Below are positions 1 to 7,217 of a stretch of DNA of 19,507 nucleotides, piece by piece (position 1 is the stretch's first letter; each line of letters opens with the position of its first letter). The DNA is from CAYHGV01 sp964356135 (GTDB lineage: Bacteria; Hydrothermota; Tepidihabitantia; CAYHGV01). The position numbers were made by a program, and so were the translations under genes. The notes below the pieces were generated by a model that saw nothing but the letters and a program-made list of their open reading frames with translations, was not told where the DNA came from and made no database searches. The DNA lies in the NCBI GenBank assembly GCA_964356135.1, contig CAYHGV010000054.1:1-19507 (forward strand). Direction: 5' to 3'.

Positions 1-162
1 TTCCACATCAGGTACAGAGAACATTTGTTCTACGCATTCATTAGCCCCCCAATTCTCTCCTGCGGGTCTATAAGCATAGTAAATTTTTTCCTCGCCTTCC
101 CGTTCATCCGCCCAGAAACAGTGGGCATTGCCTTCTGGGTTTACAGCTAACTCTGGCCAGCT
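1..162 (-). pseudogene. In-frame continuation of the propeller gene beyond its TAA (partial)
   Basis: The 54 codons after the TAA at 163-165 are open to the window edge. They translate to another repeat of the same family: S-W-P-E-L-A-V-N, then an F-W-A-D-E-R turn, then Y-Y-A-Y-R-P-A-G and N-W-G-A-N-E. Aligned with the first repeat (VNDD, six residues, then S-Y-P), the stop falls where blade one has a glutamine, so a CAA to TAA change would explain it. The rest of the gene lies outside the window. It could be a pseudogene remnant, a strain-level or assembly sequence error, or a read-through stop. Confidence 0.75.
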
Positions 163-933
163 TTAGTTCATTGAATCCAAATCATCATTTACCCTCACAT
201 TTGGCCCCCAACTTCCCCCTTTGGGTCTAAAGGCAAAGTAGATGTCATCTCGATACTCCGATGTATTTCTTAAGTCTTCCCAGACCGCATAACAATTTCC
301 CGCTGAATCTACTACCAAGCAAGGCCTCAAAGCTCCACCCAGTATATCATTCACTTTCTCGTTTGGTGTCCAATTTCCATCCTTCGGCTTCATAGAAAAG
401 TAGAGATCTTTACTGAAAGGTCCGGTATTACGACTGTCTAACCAGATACAATATAAAATCCCTTTGTTATCGATAGCCAAACGGGCTTCTATCTGGGAAT
501 TATCTCCCGAATCATCATTTATTTTAATCGGGTTAGTCCATTGCCCTGCGCCAATCCGCTCAGTAAAATAGACATCCCTTTCTACAGTACCATACCTTGG
601 GCAGAAAATACAATAAACCTCCTCGTGCTCCCCAGTTACAATTTTTGCCCCGGGATTGGCATTGGGTATCTCTTTTAATACCTTCTCATTCTTATTCCAA
701 ATTCCCCCCGCAGGTCTATATGAGAAATAGACCTCAGCTTGACCGTTCCGCCAATCCTCCCAGACACAGTAAACATTCCCTTCTCCAGCTACTGCGATAG
801 AAGGATAGCTTTGAGAAGCATTGACCGTATCGTCATTTACTTTTTCATTGGGCCCAAAGTTCCACTCCGCCCATAGAGATGGAACGAGAAGGGAAAAAAC
901 CAGAATGAAAATTGAATTAACCCTACGATACAT
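163..933 (-). CDS. Secreted beta-propeller repeat protein, interrupted by an in-frame stop
   Basis: 256 codons from the ATG at 931-933 to a TAA at 163-165. Residues 1-22 form a signal peptide (basic start, hydrophobic core, LWA before the likely cut), so the protein is exported. The mature part consists of about 50-residue repeats, each with a W-E-D-x-R-N-like turn, a VYFSYRP-like strand and a G-x-W-x-P-N-E-K-V end. They resemble sialidase-like/BNR propeller blades, although no canonical Asp-box is seen and no catalytic residues are recognised; a binding or structural surface role is inferred. The reading frame stops inside the fifth repeat, yet the downstream codons (1-162) continue the same repeat in the same frame, so the gene looks recently broken or read through. 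The site before the ATG is a weak GAGAG. A much stronger GGAGGT lies further up and serves a small leader ORF. Confidence 0.75.
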   Translation of the reverse strand: MYRRVNSIFILVFSLLVPSLWAEWNFGPNEKVNDDTVNASQSYPSIAVAGEGNVYCVWEDWRNGQAEVYFSYRPAGGIWNKNEKVLKEIPNANPGAKIVTGEHEEVYCIFCPRYGTVERDVYFTERIGAGQWTNPIKINDDSGDNSQIEARLAIDNKGILYCIWLDSRNTGPFSKDLYFSMKPKDGNWTPNEKVNDILGGALRPCLVVDSAGNCYAVWEDLRNTSEYRDDIYFAFRPKGGSWGPNVRVNDDLDSMN

Positions 934-934
934 C

Positions 935-976
935 TTAATCTCTCATTACCGAAGAACGATATATTTTCAAAGCCAT
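935..976 (-). other. Putative 13-residue leader ORF before the propeller gene
   Basis: On the minus strand a strong GGAGGT (988-993) is followed after 11 nt by ATG (974-976) and 13 codons ending in TAA at 935-937. The ATG of the propeller gene begins one base after that TAA (TAAGATG). Since the main ATG has only a weak ribosome site, translation may be coupled through this leader. It could also be chance in a short leader region. Confidence 0.3.
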
Positions 977-1079
977 ATTATCATTTACCTCCTTTAAACT
1001 CAAAAGCAACCTCTACGACTACCATCGCCAGCCATCGGTTGCTCTGTTTAAATAACTCCATTTAAATACCCCCTACTAC

Positions 1080-1107
1080 CTTATACAAACTATTTCAAAT
1101 TTGTCAA
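1080..1107 (-). promoter_or_regulatory. Sigma70-type promoter of the propeller gene
   Basis: Minus strand TTGACA (1102-1107), 16-nt spacer, TATAAG (1080-1085). The predicted start near 1073 would give a 5' leader of about 140 nt that carries the small leader ORF. Confidence 0.6.
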
Positions 1108-1195
1108 CTTTTTTCTTCTAACCCATATTTTACCCCTCAGCTGTCCGTGCTTGACTCCGCTCTTTCCATCACAGTGAAAATGATAGGTAAAATTT

Positions 1196-2980
1196 CTATT
1201 TGCTGTATGCTTTGGCAGGACTCATTGCCCGGCGCAGGAGCATGGGACCAAGCTTGTCGATGAACCACCCGAAGCAGTATTCAACCCAGGGCACAATCCA
1301 CAAGAACGCCGGTACGAAAACTCGTCGGCGCGGTCGGTTCAAAAGTCCCCAGATGGAGTTCACCACTTTTTCTGCACTGACTGCCAGACCTTCTGCAGGA
1401 ATAGCAAGACTGGTGGGGTCGTTCTCAGCCACCCGGAATAATTCCGTTTTGACCGCGCCCGGTTTTATGACGCTGATGTGAATATTTGAACCTCGGGTCT
1501 CGCGATACAGCGAAGTGGAGAAGCTGTCAATAAACGCCTTGGTTGCGCCATACAGCATTATTCCCTGCTGAGGAAAACTCCCGGCAATCGATGAAACGTT
1601 GATAACATGCCCGCTGTTGTAGGCACGCATACGGCGTATTACCAAGAGAGTAAAATGAACAGCCGCTTTAACGTTAAGTTCTATCATCCTTGAGGCAACA
1701 TCCCAGGGCATATCGGCACCGTAACCGTACCAGGAAAATCCTGCGTTGTTTATCAGCACATCTATCTTACCCCACGCTGCCCGTACCTCATCTACTACTC
1801 GAATGCGCTCCTCTTCGATGGTAAGGTCGGCAGCGAGCACCAGTGCCTGTCCACCCTGGGAGCGTATTCTTTCGGCAAGTTCTAAAAGCCGGTCTCTGCG
1901 CCGGGCTACGAGGGCAACTTTAAGCCCCTCATGGGCAAGCCGGCGAGCGGTCGCTTCGCCGATGCCGCTTGATGCCCCGGTGACTAATACAACCTTGTCC
2001 TTCCAGTATCCTCTGCCTTTGCGTCCGCCGTCCGCTCCCGGCGGCATGTACGGCGACCGTCTGAGCAGCGAGCGCCGTATCAAAGGACGCAGCAGTGGAA
2101 TAAAGTACCTTTTCAAGCCGAGGTTTGCTTTGAACTCCAAAAGATAGTCGTCAAGGGTGCGACGCTGGTATTGAAGAATTCGCTGGCTTTCGGATGTATC
2201 CATCCAGTCGGTATAGAAAGGCTGGCGGCCGAACGCTTCACACGGCAGCCGGCCGATACCAACCGCTTCAAGCGTCTTGCCGACATAATCACAGTACTCA
2301 AACTGCGCCTCCTTGCCACCGCCCATAAGCAGGATCTTGCCCCAGACCTCGTCCGACGAAACTGCGTTAGCGAGCGCCAATCCCGCATCTTTCGGGTGAA
2401 GAAACTCTATCCTGGTGGACAGGGATATATCGAACATTATCGGATCGATACCCATGCTACTAAGAGATGGAACGGCCGGGAAACGCAGGATTGCCCAGCG
2501 GATGCCGGACGATTTTATCATCTCCTCACAAACTATTTTGTGCCGGCTGTAATTGTCTGAAGGCTCAAGTGAGTCTGCCGCCGTTCTGGGCGGAGGGCAA
2601 TCAAACTTACGCCCAAAAACCGACACCGATGAGGCAAATATGAGCTTAGGGGAATTTGCCATTCCTTTCGCAGCCTCAAGCAGATTGTGGGTTCCACCGA
2701 TATTCACCTCCTCAGCCCGTTGAGGATTGCGTTCGCTGTCAGGAGGGATGATACCGGCAAGATGAATGACGACATCCTGCCCTTGGAGCGCCGCGGCGAT
2801 ATCCTTGCGCTGGCGGATGTCGCCCCAAGAGATACTGATTTTGTGCTTGTATCGTTTTGCATATTTGATGTTAGCCTTCGTGGGCAGGTCGAAACCGGTA
2901 ACCTGGTGCCCTTGCTGATGAAGCGCTTCAATCGTATTGGTGCCGATATTTCCAAAAGCACCAGTCAAAAGAACCTTCAT
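1196..2980 (-). CDS. Fusion of an NAD-dependent epimerase/dehydratase-like domain and a classical SDR
   Basis: 594 residues, about twice the length of one SDR enzyme. Residues 1-290 form an extended-SDR domain: Rossmann motif G-A-F-G-N-I-G at 7-13, D31 at the end of beta 2 (suggesting NAD over NADP), a Ser-rich strand near 117-120, and catalytic Y144-x3-K148. A basic linker (about 291-325) leads to a classical SDR: TGASSGIG at 334-341, R360-R361-R362 after beta 2 (suggesting NADP), NNAG at 411-414, NVSS at 461-464, and catalytic Y477-x3-K481. A hydrophobic stretch near 557-575 could bind membrane. Both halves keep their active-site Tyr/Lys, so a bifunctional cytoplasmic oxidoreductase is likely. 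The substrate is unknown; lipid, sterol-like or sugar substrates are all possible. The start is fixed by AAGGAG at 2988-2993, seven bases upstream. It has its own promoter and a terminator separates it from the PEGA gene upstream, so it looks monocistronic. Confidence 0.85.
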   Translation of the reverse strand: MKVLLTGAFGNIGTNTIEALHQQGHQVTGFDLPTKANIKYAKRYKHKISISWGDIRQRKDIAAALQGQDVVIHLAGIIPPDSERNPQRAEEVNIGGTHNLLEAAKGMANSPKLIFASSVSVFGRKFDCPPPRTAADSLEPSDNYSRHKIVCEEMIKSSGIRWAILRFPAVPSLSSMGIDPIMFDISLSTRIEFLHPKDAGLALANAVSSDEVWGKILLMGGGKEAQFEYCDYVGKTLEAVGIGRLPCEAFGRQPFYTDWMDTSESQRILQYQRRTLDDYLLEFKANLGLKRYFIPLLRPLIRRSLLRRSPYMPPGADGGRKGRGYWKDKVVLVTGASSGIGEATARRLAHEGLKVALVARRRDRLLELAERIRSQGGQALVLAADLTIEEERIRVVDEVRAAWGKIDVLINNAGFSWYGYGADMPWDVASRMIELNVKAAVHFTLLVIRRMRAYNSGHVINVSSIAGSFPQQGIMLYGATKAFIDSFSTSLYRETRGSNIHISVIKPGAVKTELFRVAENDPTSLAIPAEGLAVSAEKVVNSIWGLLNRPRRRVFVPAFLWIVPWVEYCFGWFIDKLGPMLLRRAMSPAKAYSK

Positions 2981-3099
2981 GCCAATTCTCCTTTCATATT
3001 TCTTCCTCGGTAAGGGGTATCGGCAAGCATCTGCTCCCGCAGGACTTGGAGCTTGCCCGGTCGGTAAATGTAAGTTAATTTAATGTCAATCATGTTAAA

Positions 3100-3127
3100 A
3101 GTTTAGATAATGAATTATTATTGTCAA
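3100..3127 (-). promoter_or_regulatory. Promoter of the SDR-SDR fusion gene
   Basis: Minus strand TTGACA (3122-3127), 16-nt spacer, TAAACT (3100-3105). It lies between the terminator of the upstream gene and the fusion gene, giving a leader of about 110 nt. A second TTGACA further downstream has no good -10 partner. Confidence 0.5.
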
Positions 3128-3156
3128 GAGGGAAAATAGCATCCTCAGGTTAGTTA

Positions 3157-3194
3157 ACAAAAGATAAGAAGGGGTGGAAAGACCTCTTCTTATC
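3157..3194 (-). terminator. Rho-independent terminator after the PEGA/LVIVD gene
   Basis: Minus strand GATAAGAAG (3186-3194) pairs perfectly with CTTCTTATC (3163-3171), possibly extended inward by GG/CC, and is followed by TTTTGTT. It starts about 20 nt after the stop codon of the upstream gene. Confidence 0.75.
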
Positions 3195-3216
3195 TCAACT
3201 CCTCAAATCTACCTTT

Positions 3217-5505
3217 TTACCAGCCGATTCGGATTATCCTCACCCCGCTCCCGCCGTTGGCAACAAAGGCAAGCGGTCCGGAAAGATGGACGCTGCTGGC
3301 ATACCCGGGAGTAACCTCCCAGGCTACTTCGAAGATAGCGCTCGGCGATGAGCAATCCAGAACGCGCAGCCCGCCGACGCCATCTGCCAGGTAGGCGTAA
3401 TTTTCGACCAGCATCACATCTTCAGCGCTGCCCATCGAAAAAAATGTCCCCACCAGATTCGGGAGTGAACGATTCGATATATCAAAGACACTAACGCCGG
3501 TTTTCCAATCGCAGACATAGGCAAAGTTCCCCGAAACCTCGACATCAATAGCGTAGATGCTGCCCTGGGATTGACCGATCAATTTCGGGTCGCCCGGAAC
3601 CGCGACATCAAATACGAGGAGTCCGCCGGAACCGTCGGCAACATAGGCGTACCGGTCAACGACCGAAATTCCTTCGCCGATGCTTTGCGTCTGGTACGAA
3701 CCGACCACACGCAGCGCATTCGGAACCGACACATCGACGATTCTAAACTCGCCCTGCTTGTCAACGATGTAGGAGTAGCTGCCGTTGACGTCAATACCCT
3801 GGACCGTGCTCGAATCGCCGAGCGTTCCGATGATAACCGGTGCTGCCGGTTTAGTGATATCGATGATGGAGAGTCCGGATTGCCAGGTTCCGATAAAGAC
3901 ATACTTGTCCTCGACATGGACGGTCTTAACAAAATCGCCGACTGCCAAAGAACTCGCCAACTTTGGATGAATCGGGTCGGAAATGTCAACCACCCAGACT
4001 CCCATATTACCGTTGGCAATGACCGCATATTTCCCTGCGATACAAACCTCACCCGCACTGGCGGCATCGCCGAACGAACCGATCTCGCAGGGGATGAGCA
4101 AGGTATCCAAGCTTACCGTTTGGTCTACCAGGACCTCGACCGAATCCTCGCAAGGATATTTGCCGGTGAGTTCCAAAGCAACTCGGTGCTTGCCGGTCCA
4201 GACCGATTCAATAACGCACGGGGTCTTGAAATTGGTAGGCACGGCGTCAAGTGTTACCCCGGCACCTTCGGGCGTCGAGCTGACTTGAATTCGACCGGTC
4301 TCATGCTGGAGAACAACTTCAACCATCGCCGTTTCGGCGACCGCCACCGTTATACCCTGAGTAGCGAGACGGTAGTCTGTTAATTTCAGAGAAACGGTAT
4401 GGTAGCCTTCGGTCACCTCGGTTAATAAGCAGGGTGTCACCAATTGGAGGTCTCGACCGTCGAAGAAGACCGCAGCACTCTCGGGCGTCGACCGGACAAA
4501 GATGAACCCGAGACCAGTGAGCGCTGCGTCCACCGCAGTCGTAGTGCCGGTATAAACTGTGACGGTCCTCGTCCAGTCAAGATAACCGGGCAGCTTCAGG
4601 GTCACGGTGTGGCTCCCTTCTAAAATATTGTTTAATACACAGTCGGTCTTCAAACCGGTGTTTTGACCATCGAGCCAGACCTCGGCATTGTTCGGCTTGG
4701 ATGCGACCTGGATCGAACCGTAGCGGGCGATGAGCGTAGCGAAAATCCGAACCGTGTCATACGGAGTCACATCCACTACCTTTGCCCAATCCTGATACCC
4801 GGTTTTAGACAGAGTGATCATCCGGGTTCCCACCGGAACCTTCGGCACAATACAGTTCGTCAAAAAACCGGTCTCACTGCCATCGACCAGCACCCGTGCA
4901 CCGGCAGGCGAAGAGGTGACCGCGACCACCCCTGCCTGGACCAGAACCCCTGACACATTTACCGTATCATCCTCGATTACCTCCACACTATCCTGGCAGT
5001 CACAATAACCACACATGCAAAACTTAACCAGGTGTTTTCCCAAAATAATATTCTCAAGCAGAGTATCGGTCTTTAAGCCGGTGTTTTCACCATCGAGAAA
5101 TATATCCGCGCCGGCAGGAGTTGATGATATTCTCAGCGCACCGGTTGCTGCTGTGGTGGTGAAACGCCAGACCGGACCCTCACTTGTAGCCCCAACCTCA
5201 TCGTCAGCCGTCACCTTCCAGTAGTAAGTGGTTCCACTTTGCAAATTCGTGACCGGATAGGTTCTCGCAGAAAGCGATTCTGCTTTCAAAAGCGGCATTG
5301 AGTCGGAACCAAAATACAAAGTATAGATAAGACTATCGCCGTCCGGGTCACTGCACTGCCACTCAAGGGTTAAACTGTCTGGTTGGTTCGTGGTTCTATC
5401 CGCTGGGATTGGACTATGGGGCTCATCCGGAGAACGGTTCTTCGGACACCCCATCCCGATCAGGGCTATTGCAGCCACAATCAGGCATTTTTCAATATTC
5501 CGCAT
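3217..5505 (-). CDS. Probable lipoprotein: FN3-like domain, five PEGA domains, seven-bladed LVIVD propeller
   Basis: 762 residues. A hydrophobic leader ends at C20 (I-G-M-G-C), a lipobox-like site with Gly instead of the usual Leu at -3; an envelope lipoprotein is inferred. Residues about 40-118 form an FN3-like beta domain (Y-Y-W-K-V near 94-98). Five PEGA domains follow at about 122-188, 192-258, 263-329, 333-399 and 404-470, each with S-x-P-x-x-A-x-V-x-x-D-G and G-x-H-x-V-x-L signatures; the fourth and fifth are more diverged. Residues 475-762 hold about seven 42-residue LVIVD repeats (V-x-V-V-D-I-S-D-P-x-x-P type), likely a closed propeller. PEGA domains are usually surface or cell-wall associated, so the stalk may hold the propeller off the membrane. 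No enzyme motif is seen. Ribosome site AGGGGGT lies 4 nt before the ATG. Arg codons are mainly CGN. Confidence 0.85.
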   Translation of the reverse strand: MRNIEKCLIVAAIALIGMGCPKNRSPDEPHSPIPADRTTNQPDSLTLEWQCSDPDGDSLIYTLYFGSDSMPLLKAESLSARTYPVTNLQSGTTYYWKVTADDEVGATSEGPVWRFTTTAATGALRISSTPAGADIFLDGENTGLKTDTLLENIILGKHLVKFCMCGYCDCQDSVEVIEDDTVNVSGVLVQAGVVAVTSSPAGARVLVDGSETGFLTNCIVPKVPVGTRMITLSKTGYQDWAKVVDVTPYDTVRIFATLIARYGSIQVASKPNNAEVWLDGQNTGLKTDCVLNNILEGSHTVTLKLPGYLDWTRTVTVYTGTTTAVDAALTGLGFIFVRSTPESAAVFFDGRDLQLVTPCLLTEVTEGYHTVSLKLTDYRLATQGITVAVAETAMVEVVLQHETGRIQVSSTPEGAGVTLDAVPTNFKTPCVIESVWTGKHRVALELTGKYPCEDSVEVLVDQTVSLDTLLIPCEIGSFGDAASAGEVCIAGKYAVIANGNMGVWVVDISDPIHPKLASSLAVGDFVKTVHVEDKYVFIGTWQSGLSIIDITKPAAPVIIGTLGDSSTVQGIDVNGSYSYIVDKQGEFRIVDVSVPNALRVVGSYQTQSIGEGISVVDRYAYVADGSGGLLVFDVAVPGDPKLIGQSQGSIYAIDVEVSGNFAYVCDWKTGVSVFDISNRSLPNLVGTFFSMGSAEDVMLVENYAYLADGVGGLRVLDCSSPSAIFEVAWEVTPGYASSVHLSGPLAFVANGGSGVRIIRIGW

Positions 5506-5528
5506 ATTTACCCCCTTCTTTCAAAATA

Positions 5529-5555
5529 AATATACTATTTTCAGGTTCTTGTCAA
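5529..5555 (-). promoter_or_regulatory. Promoter of the PEGA/LVIVD gene
   Basis: Minus strand TTGACA (5550-5555) and TATATT (5529-5534) with a 15-nt spacer; TATTTA at 17 nt is the alternative. The predicted start near 5522 leaves a leader of under 20 nt that still contains the ribosome site. It is divergent from the serS promoter. Confidence 0.5.
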
Positions 5556-5651
5556 TAGAAATTTTTGGTGGGACCCGTAAGTCTCTGGAAATCAATGGAT
5601 TAAAAGATAAACCGGTTTGATTTTCCCGAGGCGCACTCCTTTTTGAAATAC

Positions 5652-5679
5652 TTGACTAACCCCAATCCCGGCGTAAGAT
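5652..5679 (+). promoter_or_regulatory. Promoter of serS, predicted leaderless
   Basis: TTGACT (5652-5657), 16-nt spacer, TAAGAT (5674-5679). Seven bases after the -10 box is the A of the serS ATG (5686). No Shine-Dalgarno is present, and an in-frame TAA at 5674-5676 rules out an upstream extension. Confidence 0.5.
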
Positions 5680-5685
5680 AGAGCA

Positions 5686-6942
5686 ATGATTGATACTAAA
5701 CTCATTCGCACCCTACCCCAATTTGTAAAAGAAGCATTGAAAAAAAGGGGTGAATCCCTCGAAGCGGTCGATAAAATTCTTTCGCTCGATGAAAAGCGGC
5801 GTACGATCACAAAACAATTGGATGACGAACGGCACGAACAGAAGCTCATCTCGCAGGAAATTGCCAAAACGAAAGACCAGTCTCTTGTAGCCAAAGCCAA
5901 ACAGTTGTCGTCGGCTTTGAAAGAGCGGGAACGCGAACTTACCGAGATTGAAACCACGATTGACCAGGTACTGTTGAATATTCCCAATCTGCCCGATGCT
6001 TCGACCCAGGAAAAAGAAGAGATCGTGCGTGAATGGGGTATCCTTCACCATTTTGATTTCAAACCCCGCACCCACTGGGAATTGGGCGCAGCGTTAGGCA
6101 TTCTCGATCTTGAGACCGCCGCCCGGATCGCCGGCTCACGATTCACCTTGTTTCAAGGTCCGGGCGCCGCCTTAGAGCGGGCGCTCGTAAATTTCTGTTT
6201 GGACCTCCACACCCGCCAGCACGGCTACCAGGAGATCTCGCCGCCGTTCATGGTCAATGAACAGTGTTTCATCGGTGCGGGCGAATTTCCCAAAATGGAA
6301 CCTGATGTCTACCGGCTCAAAGACGAAGACCTGTCCCTCATTCCGACCGCGGAAACCGCCCTGGTTAACCTTCACCGTGATGTAATTCTGAAAGAAGATG
6401 ATTTGCCCAAAAACTATGTCGCCTACACCCCGTGCTTTCGGCGCGAAGCCGGTTCCTACGGCCGCGATGTCCGGGGAATGATTCGCGTGCACCAGTTCGA
6501 CAAGGTCGAGATGGTTGCGTTCACCAAGCCTGAAGATTCTTACCCGGCATTGGAGACGATGCTCAGCCAAGCGGAAAAAGTCCTACAGCTTTTGAACATC
6601 CCTTATCGGGTGAAGCTCCTCGCCGCTCATGATATGGCATTTCAATCGGCTAAAACCTATGACATCGAAGCCTGGGCAGCCGGTGTCTCGGAATGGCTTG
6701 AGGTTTCTTCGCTGTCCAACTGTGAAGCGTTCCAGGCACGGCGCACCAATACCCGGTTCCGGCGCAAAGACGGCAAGGTTGACTACGTCCACATCCTCAA
6801 CGGCTCAGGAGTCGCTTTTGCCCGAACCTTTATCGCGGTCGTCGAGAATAACCAGCAGCCGGACGGCAGCATCATTATCCCGGAAGTTTTAAGACCGTAT
6901 ATGAATGGATTAGAAAAAATTGAAATGCAAAAGTCAAAATGA
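5686..6942 (+). CDS. serS: Seryl-tRNA synthetase
   Basis: Charges tRNA(Ser), and tRNA(Sec) where present, with serine in the cytosol. 418 residues, the normal length of a bacterial class II SerRS. Residues about 27-105 form the charged, heptad-rich coiled-coil arm that contacts the long variable arm of the tRNA. The catalytic core follows: T-A-E at 221-223 for serine binding, motif 2 C-F-R-R-E-A-G-S-Y-G-R-D around 250-261, S-N-C at 344-346, and motif 3 N-G-S-G with R380 at 372-380, then E-N and I-P-E-V-L-R-P-Y near the C-terminus. All key residues are present. The start matches the usual family start (M-x-D-x-K-L-I-R). The gene has no ribosome-binding site and a promoter placed directly on the ATG. 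Arg codons are nearly all CGN, unlike the gene at 7862-9235. Confidence 0.97.
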   Translation: MIDTKLIRTLPQFVKEALKKRGESLEAVDKILSLDEKRRTITKQLDDERHEQKLISQEIAKTKDQSLVAKAKQLSSALKERERELTEIETTIDQVLLNIPNLPDASTQEKEEIVREWGILHHFDFKPRTHWELGAALGILDLETAARIAGSRFTLFQGPGAALERALVNFCLDLHTRQHGYQEISPPFMVNEQCFIGAGEFPKMEPDVYRLKDEDLSLIPTAETALVNLHRDVILKEDDLPKNYVAYTPCFRREAGSYGRDVRGMIRVHQFDKVEMVAFTKPEDSYPALETMLSQAEKVLQLLNIPYRVKLLAAHDMAFQSAKTYDIEAWAAGVSEWLEVSSLSNCEAFQARRTNTRFRRKDGKVDYVHILNGSGVAFARTFIAVVENNQQPDGSIIIPEVLRPYMNGLEKIEMQKSK

Positions 6943-6955
6943 AAAATGCAAACCT

Positions 6956-7011
6956 GTAGAAACAGACCTTTAGGTCTGTTAAATGCAACAGGTCTGAAGA
7001 CCTGTTTCTAC
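6956..7011. repeat. REP-doublet (REPIN-like) element, two GTAG-tagged hairpins in inverted orientation
   Basis: GTAGAAACAG (6956-6965) and its perfect reverse complement CTGTTTCTAC (7002-7011) bracket two hairpins: AACAGACC/GGTCTGTT around 6961-6980 with loop TTTA, and AACAGGTC/GACCTGTT at 6987-7006 with loop TGAA. Each hairpin is preceded, on its own strand, by GTAG, the tetranucleotide typical of REP sequences processed by RAYT (TnpA-REP) proteins. A TTTTT run at 7016-7020 follows, so the plus-strand transcript of serS may also end here. Confidence 0.6.
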
Positions 7012-7029
7012 GCAGTTTTTAAGCCTTCT

Positions 7030-7212
7030 CTATTTAACCATTCAACCAATCTGCGTTTATCTGTGTCGCCTCGTTTTCGAGGCGAAATCTGTGGTTTCAA
7101 AATTCTAATGATCCATTTAACCAACCCGGCTCGCTTCGAGCCGCACTATTTAACCAATCAGCGTTCATCGGTGTCAGCACCACCTGGTGCCGAAATCTGC
7201 GTTTTCAAATTT
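7030..7212. repeat. 10-nt-phased degenerate repeats interrupted by three short perfect hairpins
   Basis: The 275-nt gap between serS and the aldolase gene holds no credible gene. Two copies of an A-A-C-C-A-A-T-C-x-G-C-G-T-T block show ATC triplets 10 nt apart (7049/7059 and 7157/7167). Hairpins CGCCTCG-TTTT-CGAGGCG (7067-7084), CGGCTCG-CTT-CGAGCCG (7127-7143) and GCACCA-CC-TGGTGC (7177-7190) interrupt them. The first and third occur at the same point of the repeat, after GTGT. An ORF through here is only translated repeat. Confidence 0.75.
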
Positions 7213-7217
7213 TTTTA

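Noticed and set aside
3571..4383. 270-residue plus-strand open frame within the PEGA/LVIVD gene
   Set aside because: It is antisense to a gene with clear domains; no signal, domain or ribosome site supports it.
5560..5685. T-box or other riboswitch before serS
   Set aside because: No specifier loop, T-box sequence or terminator hairpin is seen, and the predicted transcript start is on the ATG itself.
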